15,310 nt of DNA from NCBI GenBank assembly GCA_964348275.1, contig CAYGBT010000061.1, forward strand, positions 1 through 15,310, given 5' to 3'. The notes beneath the pieces are model-generated. The model was not told where the DNA came from. It saw only the letters and a program-made list of their open reading frames with translations, and did not search any database. Each line of letters starts with the position of its first letter. Positions within the stretch are counted from its first letter, which is position 1. The stretch comes from CSP1-5 sp964348275 (lineage in GTDB: Bacteria; Methylomirabilota; Methylomirabilia; Methylomirabilales; CSP1-5). A program made the translations under genes and the position numbers. Below are positions 1 through 5,426 of the stretch, in pieces.

Positions 1-105
1 CAGGAACGGACATTTCATTTGCTCTCGAGAGCGGTCAGATTATGTACTCTCTACAGGGGAAAGTCGCCGACCCCGAGGGGGTGGCTACAAGCAATTGCTG
101 GACAC

Positions 106-133
106 TTGACAAAAAATAAAACAGCATTAAATT
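106..133 (+). promoter_or_regulatory. Candidate sigma70 promoter P1 for the MFS gene
   Basis: A perfect TTGACA at 106-111 is followed after 16 nt by TAAATT at 128-133, matching 4 of 6 bases of the -10 consensus. It lies in an AT-rich island. The start site and activity are inferred from sequence only. Confidence 0.45.
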
Positions 134-137
134 TTTC

Positions 138-165
138 TTGACACCCGTTCTATCCTTCTGATAAA
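138..165 (+). promoter_or_regulatory. Candidate sigma70 promoter P2 for the MFS gene
   Basis: A second perfect TTGACA at 138-143 sits exactly 32 bp (about three helical turns) after the first. GATAAA at 160-165, 16 nt further on, matches 4 of 6 bases of the -10 consensus. It would give a leader of about 190 nt before the start codon at 366. Confidence 0.5.
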
Positions 166-227
166 GGAGCGGGCAGGTTCAGGAATCCCGAGGTATTCTT
201 GCTACTCGACAGTGGAGGGGGTGATAC

Positions 228-266
228 ATGTCAGCTTGCTTAGGGAACGGTTCAGGGAAGAGATAG
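228..266 (+). CDS. Possible 12-codon leader peptide
   Basis: ATG at 228 opens a reading frame MSACLGNGSGKR that stops at TAG 264-266. GGAGG at 214-218 lies 9 nt before the ATG, a stronger Shine-Dalgarno than that of many full genes in this window. The ORF sits in the long leader between the P2 promoter and the transporter gene. A regulatory uORF is possible, but there are no runs of one amino acid to suggest classic attenuation. It may be chance. Confidence 0.25.
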   Translation: MSACLGNGSGKR

Positions 267-365
267 GGTTTTCCGGCCTCTCCTTAGGCAATACCGCTGG
301 TCCCGAACAGAGGGAAATCGGATCTCAAGATCCCTGAGAGCAATCTGTAGCGGGGAGGCGCAGAC

Positions 366-1643
366 ATGGCGAATCGATGGGTTATCTGCTTGGCCGGGAC
401 GGCGATTAATATCTGTCTCGGTGTCCTCTACTCGTGGAGTATCTTCGTCGTACCTCTGATTGATAAGTATGGGGCGGAGGCCGGCTTCTCGAGGGCGTCA
501 CTGACGTGGCCGTTTACCGCCTCAATCTTCACCTTCGCCTTGGTGATGGTCTATGCGGGGCGATTACAGGATAGGATTGGGCCCCGGCCCGTTTGCACGA
601 TCGGTGCGGTGATCATGGGGGCCGGGTTTATTCTCACCGCATTTGCCAACTCGGTGCCGTTGATCATTTTGACGTACGGGGTCATCGGCGGAGCCGGCGT
701 CGCCTTCGGGTATGTGACCCCCGTCGTCACCACGATCAAGTGGTTCCCAGACAAGAAGGGCCTGACAGCGGGAATCACCGTGTCCGGATTCGGATTCGGC
801 GCCTTCGTCTTCACCCCGATTGCCGTGCAGCTCATCAAGGCCGTGGGGGTCAGCCAGGCGTTTCTGTACCTGGGGCTCATCTTCTTGGTTGCCGTGGGGC
901 TCCTGGCCCAGATCCTCACGAACCCCCCTGCGGGGTATAAGCCCGAGGGCTGGACGCCTCCAGCCCCCAAGCCGGGAGCCGCGAAGGCGGCCAGGGACTG
1001 GGTTGCCACTGAGGCCATCAAGACCCCGACCTTCTGGACCCTCTGGCTCGCCTTCATCGGCAACGCAGGCGTGGGCTTGATGGTGATCAGCCTCATCGCC
1101 CCTTACGCCAAGACGTTAGGCATGAGCGCGGAGACCGCCGCGTACATGATCGGCTTCCTGTCGATCGCGAACGGGTTTGGCCGCATCATCGCAGGCTGGC
1201 TCTCCGACGCTATGGGCCGCACCCGGGCGATGATCTTGATCTTCGCGGTCACCACGGTCAACGTGTTCTTGCTACCCACCATCGCAGGGACGACCCTTGG
1301 ATTCGCGATCGGGCTCATGGTCTGTGGGGCATCCTACGGGGCCAACTTCGCGCTGTTCCCCGCCGCGACGGCCGAGTACTTCGGCACCAAGAACCTGGGG
1401 GTGAACTACGCGGCTGTCTTCACCGCGTGGGGAGTGGCCGGGGTGATCGGCCCGCGGGTCAAAGCGTATCTGATCGCAACCAAGACGGCAGGGCTGGAGG
1501 GAGAGGCCTTACGGCAAGCGCAACTGAGCGCCTACACGGCCTCCTTCATGGCGGGGACCGGTCTGGGCCTGTTGGCGGTCGTCATGGCTATCATCACCAG
1601 GCCGCCGAAGGAGATCGCACCTGTGACCGCCACCGGCTCTTAA
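366..1643 (+). CDS. MFS transporter, oxalate/formate antiporter (OFA) family
   Basis: This 425-residue inner-membrane protein has about twelve hydrophobic segments and a central cytoplasmic loop near residues 190-220 rich in Pro/Ala/Lys. The N-terminus (NRWVICLAGTAINICLGVLYSWS) and the segment around residues 118-150, with KWFPDKKGLTAGI and SGFGFGAF, are typical of the OFA branch, whose best-known member OxlT exchanges oxalate for formate. AEYFGTKNLGVNY near residues 337-350 is also OFA-like. Residues R364 and K366 just after the VAGVIGP stretch are charged residues in the TM11 region, where OxlT has a functional lysine, but I have not aligned them. The substrate is therefore uncertain and is probably a small carboxylate. 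The length is normal for the family. GGGGAGG about 6 nt upstream supports the ATG at 366. It appears to be monocistronic, between its own promoters and the terminator at 1671. Confidence 0.88.
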   Translation: MANRWVICLAGTAINICLGVLYSWSIFVVPLIDKYGAEAGFSRASLTWPFTASIFTFALVMVYAGRLQDRIGPRPVCTIGAVIMGAGFILTAFANSVPLIILTYGVIGGAGVAFGYVTPVVTTIKWFPDKKGLTAGITVSGFGFGAFVFTPIAVQLIKAVGVSQAFLYLGLIFLVAVGLLAQILTNPPAGYKPEGWTPPAPKPGAAKAARDWVATEAIKTPTFWTLWLAFIGNAGVGLMVISLIAPYAKTLGMSAETAAYMIGFLSIANGFGRIIAGWLSDAMGRTRAMILIFAVTTVNVFLLPTIAGTTLGFAIGLMVCGASYGANFALFPAATAEYFGTKNLGVNYAAVFTAWGVAGVIGPRVKAYLIATKTAGLEGEALRQAQLSAYTASFMAGTGLGLLAVVMAIITRPPKEIAPVTATGS

Positions 1644-1670
1644 CCTGCACGACGTAGACACGATCTGAAG

Positions 1671-1708
1671 AGAGAGGCTGTCGAATCCCCCGACAGCCTC
1701 TCTTTTTT
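1671..1708 (+). terminator. Rho-independent terminator after the MFS gene
   Basis: Positions 1671-1683 pair perfectly with 1691-1703 (13 bp, GC-rich) around the 7-nt loop 1684-1690, followed directly by a T-tract ending at 1708. It is the strongest intrinsic terminator in the window. The next ATG begins only 3 nt after it. Confidence 0.93.
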
Positions 1709-1710
1709 GC

Positions 1711-2463
1711 ATGATGCGTAGACCAGGGTCATTTCACTTGGGCGGGAGCATCGTGGCGGCAACGCTCGCCCTCTGGTTGTCGGCTCCGGTACCGGCCTGG
1801 GCCGTGGAATGCCGCTTTACCCGCGAAACCACGTCGCCCTTCTCAGGCCCCGAGACCACCGCCTTCATGCTGGACTGCGCGCTCCCCATGCCAGCCCAGA
1901 CGCTCTGGAAGGCCCTGCGGGATTTTCCACGGCTGGCCGAAAAGGGGGTGCGCCCCCGGGGGATCGAGTATGCACGCGTTCTCGACTCCGAGGCGGCCAA
2001 GCGCGAGGCGGCAGCGCGACTGAAGAACCTCCCCCTTCCGCGCAAGCCGGACGTTTCCCGCCTGCTCAACCTCCCTCTCGACACCCCCCTCCTGTACGAA
2101 GAGCATTACCATGTCAATCTCTTCTTCCTCTGGGCGGTGCGGCGCTTCGAAGCCGACACCTCTCGATCGGCAGAGGGGATTTATCGGCTGACTTTTGACA
2201 AGGTGAACGGCCTAAGCAGTGAGGCGGTGTTTCGCGGGAGCTTTGAGCTTGCCAAAGAGAGAAGTGGATCTCGCTTGCATTACACCCTCATCCTGAGCAC
2301 CCATGACAAGCTTGCAGGGGAAGGCCTCCTCGATCTGTTACAGCGGGCGGTCGTGGGTCGGACCTACATTGACGGCTACCGAATCTACATGGAAGAGCGG
2401 GTAGCGGAAATCGTCCGGGAAGCACAACGGCTGGCTTCTCCCAACGGCAGCCGGGGTGGGTGA
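1711..2463 (+). CDS. Secreted protein of unknown function
   Basis: The 250-residue product begins with a clear Sec signal peptide: RR near the N-terminus, a hydrophobic core around residues 14-26 (VAATLALWLS) and a likely cleavage site after AWA at residue 31. The mature part, about 219 residues, is soluble and basic/aromatic. A possible SRPBCC/START-like fold is suggested by the ALWKALRDFPRL stretch and the alternating strands near the end, but that is only an impression. Start choice is difficult. ATG 1711 and ATG 1714 lie right after the upstream terminator with no Shine-Dalgarno. GTG 1753 has GGGAG only 4 nt away, but using it would remove the positively charged start of the signal peptide, so 1711/1714 is preferred. 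The stop overlaps the next start (TGATG), suggesting coupled expression with the small membrane gene. Confidence 0.75.
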   Translation: MMRRPGSFHLGGSIVAATLALWLSAPVPAWAVECRFTRETTSPFSGPETTAFMLDCALPMPAQTLWKALRDFPRLAEKGVRPRGIEYARVLDSEAAKREAAARLKNLPLPRKPDVSRLLNLPLDTPLLYEEHYHVNLFFLWAVRRFEADTSRSAEGIYRLTFDKVNGLSSEAVFRGSFELAKERSGSRLHYTLILSTHDKLAGEGLLDLLQRAVVGRTYIDGYRIYMEERVAEIVREAQRLASPNGSRGG

Positions 2464-2654
2464 TGGAGGATGTTTCCCTTTACCTCTGGTTGTTTGCCGG
2501 GTTCGCCATCGGCTTCTTGATTACGGCCATGGGCATTATCTGGTTCTTCCGGCGTCGGGCTCAGGGTACGTGTGCGCCCCATGCGTGGGAGACGGGTCCT
2601 GACGGGCGGCTCCGCTGCTCCCGGTGCGGTTTCGTGGCCGGCAAGCGGGACTAA
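2463..2654 (+). CDS. Small membrane protein with zinc-ribbon-like tail
   Basis: This is a 63-residue protein starting at ATG 2463, which shares one base with the TGA of the preceding gene. GGGGTGGG just upstream serves as Shine-Dalgarno; a GTG at 2460 would add one residue. An N-terminal transmembrane helix (about residues 5-28, LWLFAGFAIGFLITAMGII) is followed by an Arg cluster, FFRRRA, predicting a cytoplasmic tail. The tail carries C-x2-H-x-W-E-x4-G-x3-C-x2-C, a compact metal-binding motif. The same motif with the same spacing occurs in the minus-strand membrane protein at 3894-4142. The function is unknown; a redox- or metal-sensing or scaffold role is only a guess. Confidence 0.72.
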   Translation: MEDVSLYLWLFAGFAIGFLITAMGIIWFFRRRAQGTCAPHAWETGPDGRLRCSRCGFVAGKRD

Positions 2655-2655
2655 C

Positions 2656-2928
2656 ATGGGGATTTCGGCGTCTATCGATAACGTTCAGTCGTTGACGTCC
2701 GAGGCCCCCCCGGCTATAGTGAAGAAAGCGATGAGGCAAGCCAGATACGAACGCGAAAAGCAACTACGCAAGGGGACCCGCTCCATCGTGTTTGGATTGG
2801 CCGTCCTGATCGGCCTGGCCGTGTATAAGATCGCAGAGCGGATCCCTGAATTGCAGGATTTCGAAATCCTGCTCGGCCTCGTGATTGGGGCCACAGTATT
2901 CGCCATCCTCAGACGGTTCCTGCTTTAG
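2656..2928 (+). CDS. Small two-helix membrane protein, unknown function
   Basis: This 90-residue protein begins 1 nt after the previous stop. A polar N-terminus is followed by a basic amphipathic stretch (KKAMRQARYEREKQLRKGTR) and two hydrophobic helices, about residues 46-62 and 72-88, ending in RRFLL. Codon use and the tight spacing support it as a real gene in the same transcript. The start is uncertain: ATG 2656 has only a weak GCGGGA upstream, and GTG 2719 or ATG 2731 would give a shorter protein that begins at the basic helix. I do not recognise a family. Confidence 0.6.
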   Translation: MGISASIDNVQSLTSEAPPAIVKKAMRQARYEREKQLRKGTRSIVFGLAVLIGLAVYKIAERIPELQDFEILLGLVIGATVFAILRRFLL

Positions 2929-2998
2929 GCCACGGTGAGTCGGCCCACTGCTGCAGGCGAGGTCATGAATCCCGCAGGGCCATTCCCGAAGAGAGCCA

Positions 2999-3658
2999 AT
3001 GGATCCGATCCTTGAAATCATATTGTTAGCCGTACTGGCGACGCCCCTGGTGGCCGTCGTATTTTACGTCGGGGCCACGCTGCTCGTCCTCCCGCTGACT
3101 GGAGAATCGATCTTTCGGTTTACTGATCGGGCGCTGGTGGACGAGATCCTCGCGCTTGTGCCGATGCAACCAGGCCAGCGATTCTACGATCTGGGGTGCG
3201 GGGAAGGCCGCATGTTGATCGCCGCCGGAAAAAAATATGGCGTCCACGCCATAGGCTACGAGGTGAACATTTGCGCGTATCTATACGCGCGCCTGAACAT
3301 CTGGTGGTACAGGAGTGGTGCCGAGGTCCGGTTCCAGAATTTCATGCACGCGGACCTGTCGGACGCGGACATCATCTATTGCTATCAAGCCTCCGGAGCG
3401 ATCCAGCAGCTCCGGGACAAATTCAACCGTGAACTCAGACCCGGAACCATCGTGATCAGCAACACGTATACCATCGAGCGCTGGCTTACACCGACGGTGG
3501 TCACGCTGGAGCACGGCATCATTACTCGCAACATCTATCTTTACGAGATCCCCTCTTCCAAACCATCCACTCCCCCGACGCCGGGAGCCACGCCATCCGG
3601 GACCGCAGCAGAAGAGCTCTTCCAAGGGATAGGAGACTACGCAGGAGGGATTCTGTGA
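2999..3658 (+). CDS. Membrane-anchored SAM methyltransferase, FAM173 (ATPSCKMT/ANTKMT)-like
   Basis: The product is 219 residues, close to the length of eukaryotic FAM173 proteins. An N-terminal transmembrane helix (about residues 5-32) is followed by a class I methyltransferase domain. Motif I is YDLGCGEGRMLIAAG with D64, G66, G68 and G70. The next strand ends in IGYEVN, the usual ribose-binding acidic position, followed by an aromatic-rich YLYARLNIWWYR helix. Known FAM173 proteins combine a membrane segment, a D-L-G-S/C-G-x-G-R motif, a G-x-E-x-N strand and this helix, and methylate single lysines of the ATP synthase c subunit or the ADP/ATP carrier. I infer a protein-lysine methyltransferase acting at the membrane; the bacterial substrate is unknown. 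The Pro/Ser/Thr-rich C-terminus looks disordered. GAGAG lies just upstream of ATG 2999. Confidence 0.72.
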   Translation: MDPILEIILLAVLATPLVAVVFYVGATLLVLPLTGESIFRFTDRALVDEILALVPMQPGQRFYDLGCGEGRMLIAAGKKYGVHAIGYEVNICAYLYARLNIWWYRSGAEVRFQNFMHADLSDADIIYCYQASGAIQQLRDKFNRELRPGTIVISNTYTIERWLTPTVVTLEHGIITRNIYLYEIPSSKPSTPPTPGATPSGTAAEELFQGIGDYAGGIL

Positions 3659-3777
3659 GAGCACTGGTCGAAACGCACTCCATGACCTGCTGGACGCGGA
3701 TCTGGATATGGATCTTGCGGGTCCTAGACGCGAGTGTGATCGAGGTGGGCGAGGGACATTACGTGGGGTCGATCTGA
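3655..3777 (+). CDS. Candidate 40-residue small protein overlapping the methyltransferase stop
   Basis: GTG 3655 overlaps the TGA 3656-3658 of the methyltransferase (GTGA). A near-ideal AGGAGGG at 3643-3649 sits 5 nt upstream, inside the end of that gene. The frame runs 40 codons to TGA 3775. The peptide has a central Trp/Ile-rich amphipathic segment (WTRIWIWILRVLDASVIEV) that could lie on the membrane. The strong ribosome site and classical coupling geometry argue for translation; the short length and lack of a recognised family argue for caution. Confidence 0.45.
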   Translation: MRALVETHSMTCWTRIWIWILRVLDASVIEVGEGHYVGSI

Positions 3778-3842
3778 TGACTTCCACTCCCCCGGGCGGG
3801 GGACAGGTGAGCTGACATGCTGGGATGCTTGGAGGCTCGGAA

Positions 3843-3867
3843 GCGAGAATGCCTCAGGCGTTCTCGC
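3843..3867. terminator. Hairpin between convergent genes
   Basis: Positions 3843-3853 pair with 3857-3867 (11 bp including one T-G pair) around a TCA loop. A second GC-only hairpin, TCCCCC/GGGGGA, occupies 3788-3803. They lie between the plus-strand block ending at 3777 and the minus-strand gene ending at 3894, where a bidirectional transcript end is expected. Neither has a T-tract, so intrinsic termination is unproven. Confidence 0.4.
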
Positions 3868-3893
3868 GTTCGAGCTGCTGACTGCTGTACATA

Positions 3894-4142
3894 TTAAAAG
3901 AGGGGCCAGTCCCAATCAAAGATCTTGATCTTCGGGAAACCTATCAGGGATTGCGCCACACTCTTGTGGCAGAGGGCACACACCATGCCGCCGCGTGAGA
4001 CTGCCTCCCACTGGTGCAGTTTACACATGGCTTCGCGAAGGCGGCGGCGATCCAAGTTATGGAGTTGAAGCAGGATCGCACCATAGGCTAGGATCTCGAC
4101 TATATACAGCAGGACCATCGTTGTTGCATCCATTGAGATCAT
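3894..4142 (-). CDS. Small membrane protein with CxxHxWE...CxxC motif
   Basis: This 82-residue protein has an N-terminal membrane helix (about residues 9-26, VLLYIVEILAYGAILL), a basic DRRRLREA linker and a cytoplasmic tail with C-x2-H-x-W-E-x4-G-x3-C-x2-C. The spacing matches exactly the tail of the plus-strand protein at 2463-2654, although the rest of the two sequences differs. ATG at 4142 is preceded by GAGGGA 5 nt away, a good ribosome site. The C-terminus is hydrophobic and aromatic (FDWDWPLF). It is the last gene of a short minus-strand group. A metal-binding role is inferred; the function is unknown. Confidence 0.68.
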   Translation of the reverse strand: MISMDATTMVLLYIVEILAYGAILLQLHNLDRRRLREAMCKLHQWEAVSRGGMVCALCHKSVAQSLIGFPKIKIFDWDWPLF

Positions 4143-4166
4143 GATATCCCTCTTGGCATGCGGATT

Positions 4167-4350
4167 TTAGACAATTGGTGAAAATGCAATTTCCGGGCCA
4201 GAGTCATGTCCGGAGAGATTCGATTTTTGCTCAGCCACCGGAGCCAACTCTGAGCCGGCGTCGAGGCAGCGCCCGATGGCCTGGTAGCCATCCAAATCGG
4301 CCTGAACGGTCTCCTGGACGGTCTCCGCCCCCGCGGAGAAGATCAGGCAT
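4167..4350 (-). pseudogene. Frameshifted small reading frame (probable broken gene)
   Basis: On the minus strand, ATG at 4350 overlaps the stop of the upstream frame (TGATG), but its own frame soon reads as Arg/Gly-rich junk. In the next frame, codons from about 4335 down to TAA 4169-4167 read as ordinary protein, including ETVQETVQADLDGYQAIGRC and LAPVAEQKSN, with a high share of G/C at third positions. Removing one G from the G5 run (C5 at 4328-4332 on the plus strand) joins the ATG to this frame and gives a protein of about 60 residues. It could be a real frameshift mutation, a sequencing error in the homopolymer, or slippage. I do not recognise the family. Confidence 0.42.
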
Positions 4351-4535
4351 CACGTGAGAATTGGACGTTGGCAGATCAGTTGCCAGAGTCTAGACATCAG
4401 TATGATCCCCCTCCAAATAAGACGGGCAGCTCCTCGTAAATATTCCGCAAAAAATAGCAGCGGCGGTGTCCAATCCACAATGGGCTCCATAATCGGATTT
4501 TGCCCGGCAGACGGGAAAACCCCCTGCCGTTCCAT
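4350..4535 (-). CDS. Small hydrophobic protein, unknown function
   Basis: A 61-residue frame from ATG 4535 to TGA 4352-4350. The middle and end are hydrophobic and aromatic with scattered Arg (PPLLFFAEYLRGAARLIWRG, then IILMSRLWQLICQ), compatible with a membrane-associated helix. No clear Shine-Dalgarno precedes 4535; an internal ATG at 4490 is an alternative start. The TGATG overlap with the next minus-strand frame suggests the group 4535-3894 is one transcript. It overlaps nothing on the plus strand that looks coding. Confidence 0.38.
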   Translation of the reverse strand: MERQGVFPSAGQNPIMEPIVDWTPPLLFFAEYLRGAARLIWRGIILMSRLWQLICQRPILT

Positions 4536-4657
4536 ACCTTGACACGCCTGGTCCTTCAGACGTACCCTAAAGGTGTGGGTTGGACTGTTCCGACTAGAGT
4601 GGGCTCACAGCGTCAGGGATCGAAACAGCAACAGTCGGCAATGAAGGAATCGATACT
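4536..4657. promoter_or_regulatory. Intergenic region between divergent small genes
   Basis: This 122-nt stretch separates the minus-strand small genes from the plus-strand STAS/E2/JAB block, so promoters for both directions are expected here. TTGACA at 4539-4544 is the only clear box; the best plus-strand -10 is poor (TACCCT at 4563-4568, 18 nt spacer). No operator palindrome stands out. Confidence 0.25.
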
Positions 4658-4828
4658 GTGAGATCCCCTGCACAGGATACGGCGACCCCCGGAGTGGTTT
4701 CTCCACTGCCCAAATTGATCGGGATCGGCCTCTTCGTAGTGCTCTTGGCATGGGTGCTTGTAGGCACCTGGATGGTTTTCGTTCACGGAGCATCCCTCTC
4801 CCCAGAGGCGATCTGCCTGCGAGGCTAA
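4658..4828 (+). CDS. Candidate 56-residue single-helix membrane protein
   Basis: GTG 4658 opens a 56-codon frame ending at TAA 4826-4828. GAAGGA at 4643-4648 is a reasonable ribosome site 9 nt upstream. A polar, Pro-containing N-terminus of about 19 residues is followed by a strongly hydrophobic helix, about residues 20-42 (LIGIGLFVVLLAWVLVGTW), and a short tail with one Cys. The length, hydropathy and position at the head of the plus-strand block support a real small gene. No family is recognised. It may be the first gene of the transcript that includes the STAS, E2-like and JAB genes. Confidence 0.5.
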   Translation: MRSPAQDTATPGVVSPLPKLIGIGLFVVLLAWVLVGTWMVFVHGASLSPEAICLRG

Positions 4829-4857
4829 TATTACCGCAAGACCAGCATTCTGCTATC

Positions 4858-4914
4858 AGCTGCCAGCAACATGGCTTCGGCTCTCGTGACGCGGCAAAGG
4901 GCTTGCTGACAGCT
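4858..4914. repeat. Imperfect inverted repeat before the STAS gene
   Basis: AGCTGCCAGCAA at 4858-4869 is complementary at 11 of 12 positions to TTGCTGACAGCT at 4903-4914, with 33 nt between. The words resemble the degenerate repeats in other intergenic gaps of this window. It could form a leader hairpin; a regulatory role is not shown. Confidence 0.35.
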
Positions 4915-4937
4915 CTGGGCTGGTTTTGGCTATCATT

Positions 4938-5375
4938 ATGTGGTCTGTACTGCTGGTGACCGTCCTCGTTCTGCTCTTTGCTTACGGTATGGTCCGGGGG
5001 ACGGCCTGGCTCGATCGCTGTTCAGAGGACGACTTCCGGCTCATTATCTGGGAGGCCGAGCCCCACCGGATGGCGGATGCCGTAGACGCGGCCCTAGCCA
5101 ACGTGCTCGTCATCCGGCTGTGGGCGGCCGAGCCGGGCCGTATATGGCTGCGGATCGAGGGCTGGATCCTCTTCCCCTGGACCCGAAGGCTCGAGCGGGT
5201 CTGTCGGGAGCACCTCGCTGACTCCCAGACGCAGCTCGTCTTGGATCTCTGCCGGGTTCGCTGGATCAGTCCTGGCGGGCGACGGTTGCTGAAAAACCTT
5301 GATGGCTCCCGGGTCCAGATACAGCGCTGGCCCCGGGATCTTAAGCCCCTTTTTCCGGCTCCCCGCAACGACTAA
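4938..5375 (+). CDS. Membrane-anchored STAS-like protein
   Basis: This 145-residue product has one N-terminal transmembrane helix (about residues 2-19, SVLLVTVLVLLFAYGMV) and a cytoplasmic domain. LVLDLCRVRWISPGGRRLLKNL near residues 100-122 follows the STAS pattern of anti-sigma-factor antagonists: a hydrophobic strand ending in D, a loop with S-x-G-G and a helix. The usual phosphorylatable Ser position is occupied by S in ISPGG. STAS domains switch partners by phosphorylation or nucleotide binding. A tail-anchored role near the membrane is inferred. ATG 4938 is chosen because the helix starts there; TTG 4926 is in frame but lacks a ribosome site. The E2-like gene follows after 51 nt on the same strand. 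The family call is moderate because only the central motif is clear. Confidence 0.55.
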   Translation: MWSVLLVTVLVLLFAYGMVRGTAWLDRCSEDDFRLIIWEAEPHRMADAVDAALANVLVIRLWAAEPGRIWLRIEGWILFPWTRRLERVCREHLADSQTQLVLDLCRVRWISPGGRRLLKNLDGSRVQIQRWPRDLKPLFPAPRND

Positions 5376-5426
5376 GACCTTGGCGGCCAGGAAACCAACC
5401 CCTGTCCTTTTCGCTGTGACCGTACC

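Larger units (their letters stand above)
1..365. other. Upstream control region of the MFS gene; no long gene
   Basis: No convincing long reading frame is seen here. Positions 66-85 form an imperfect hairpin (GCC and ACCCC pairing with GGGGT and GGC around a GAG loop), but no T-tract follows, so it is only a weak candidate for the end of an upstream transcript. Positions 100-165 are strongly AT-rich compared with the rest of the window and carry two TTGACA boxes. From 166 to 365 there is a leader of about 200 nt holding a 12-codon ORF with a good Shine-Dalgarno and a short palindrome, GGATCT/AGATCC at 320-333. I recognise no riboswitch family. Confidence 0.5.

Noticed and set aside
66..85. 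Terminator for a gene left of the window
   Set aside because: Hairpin is imperfect and has no T-tract; no partial gene can be recognised before it.
4175..4357. 60-codon plus-strand frame
   Set aside because: Arg/Ser/Pro-rich composition typical of a shadow; the minus strand carries the coding-like signal.
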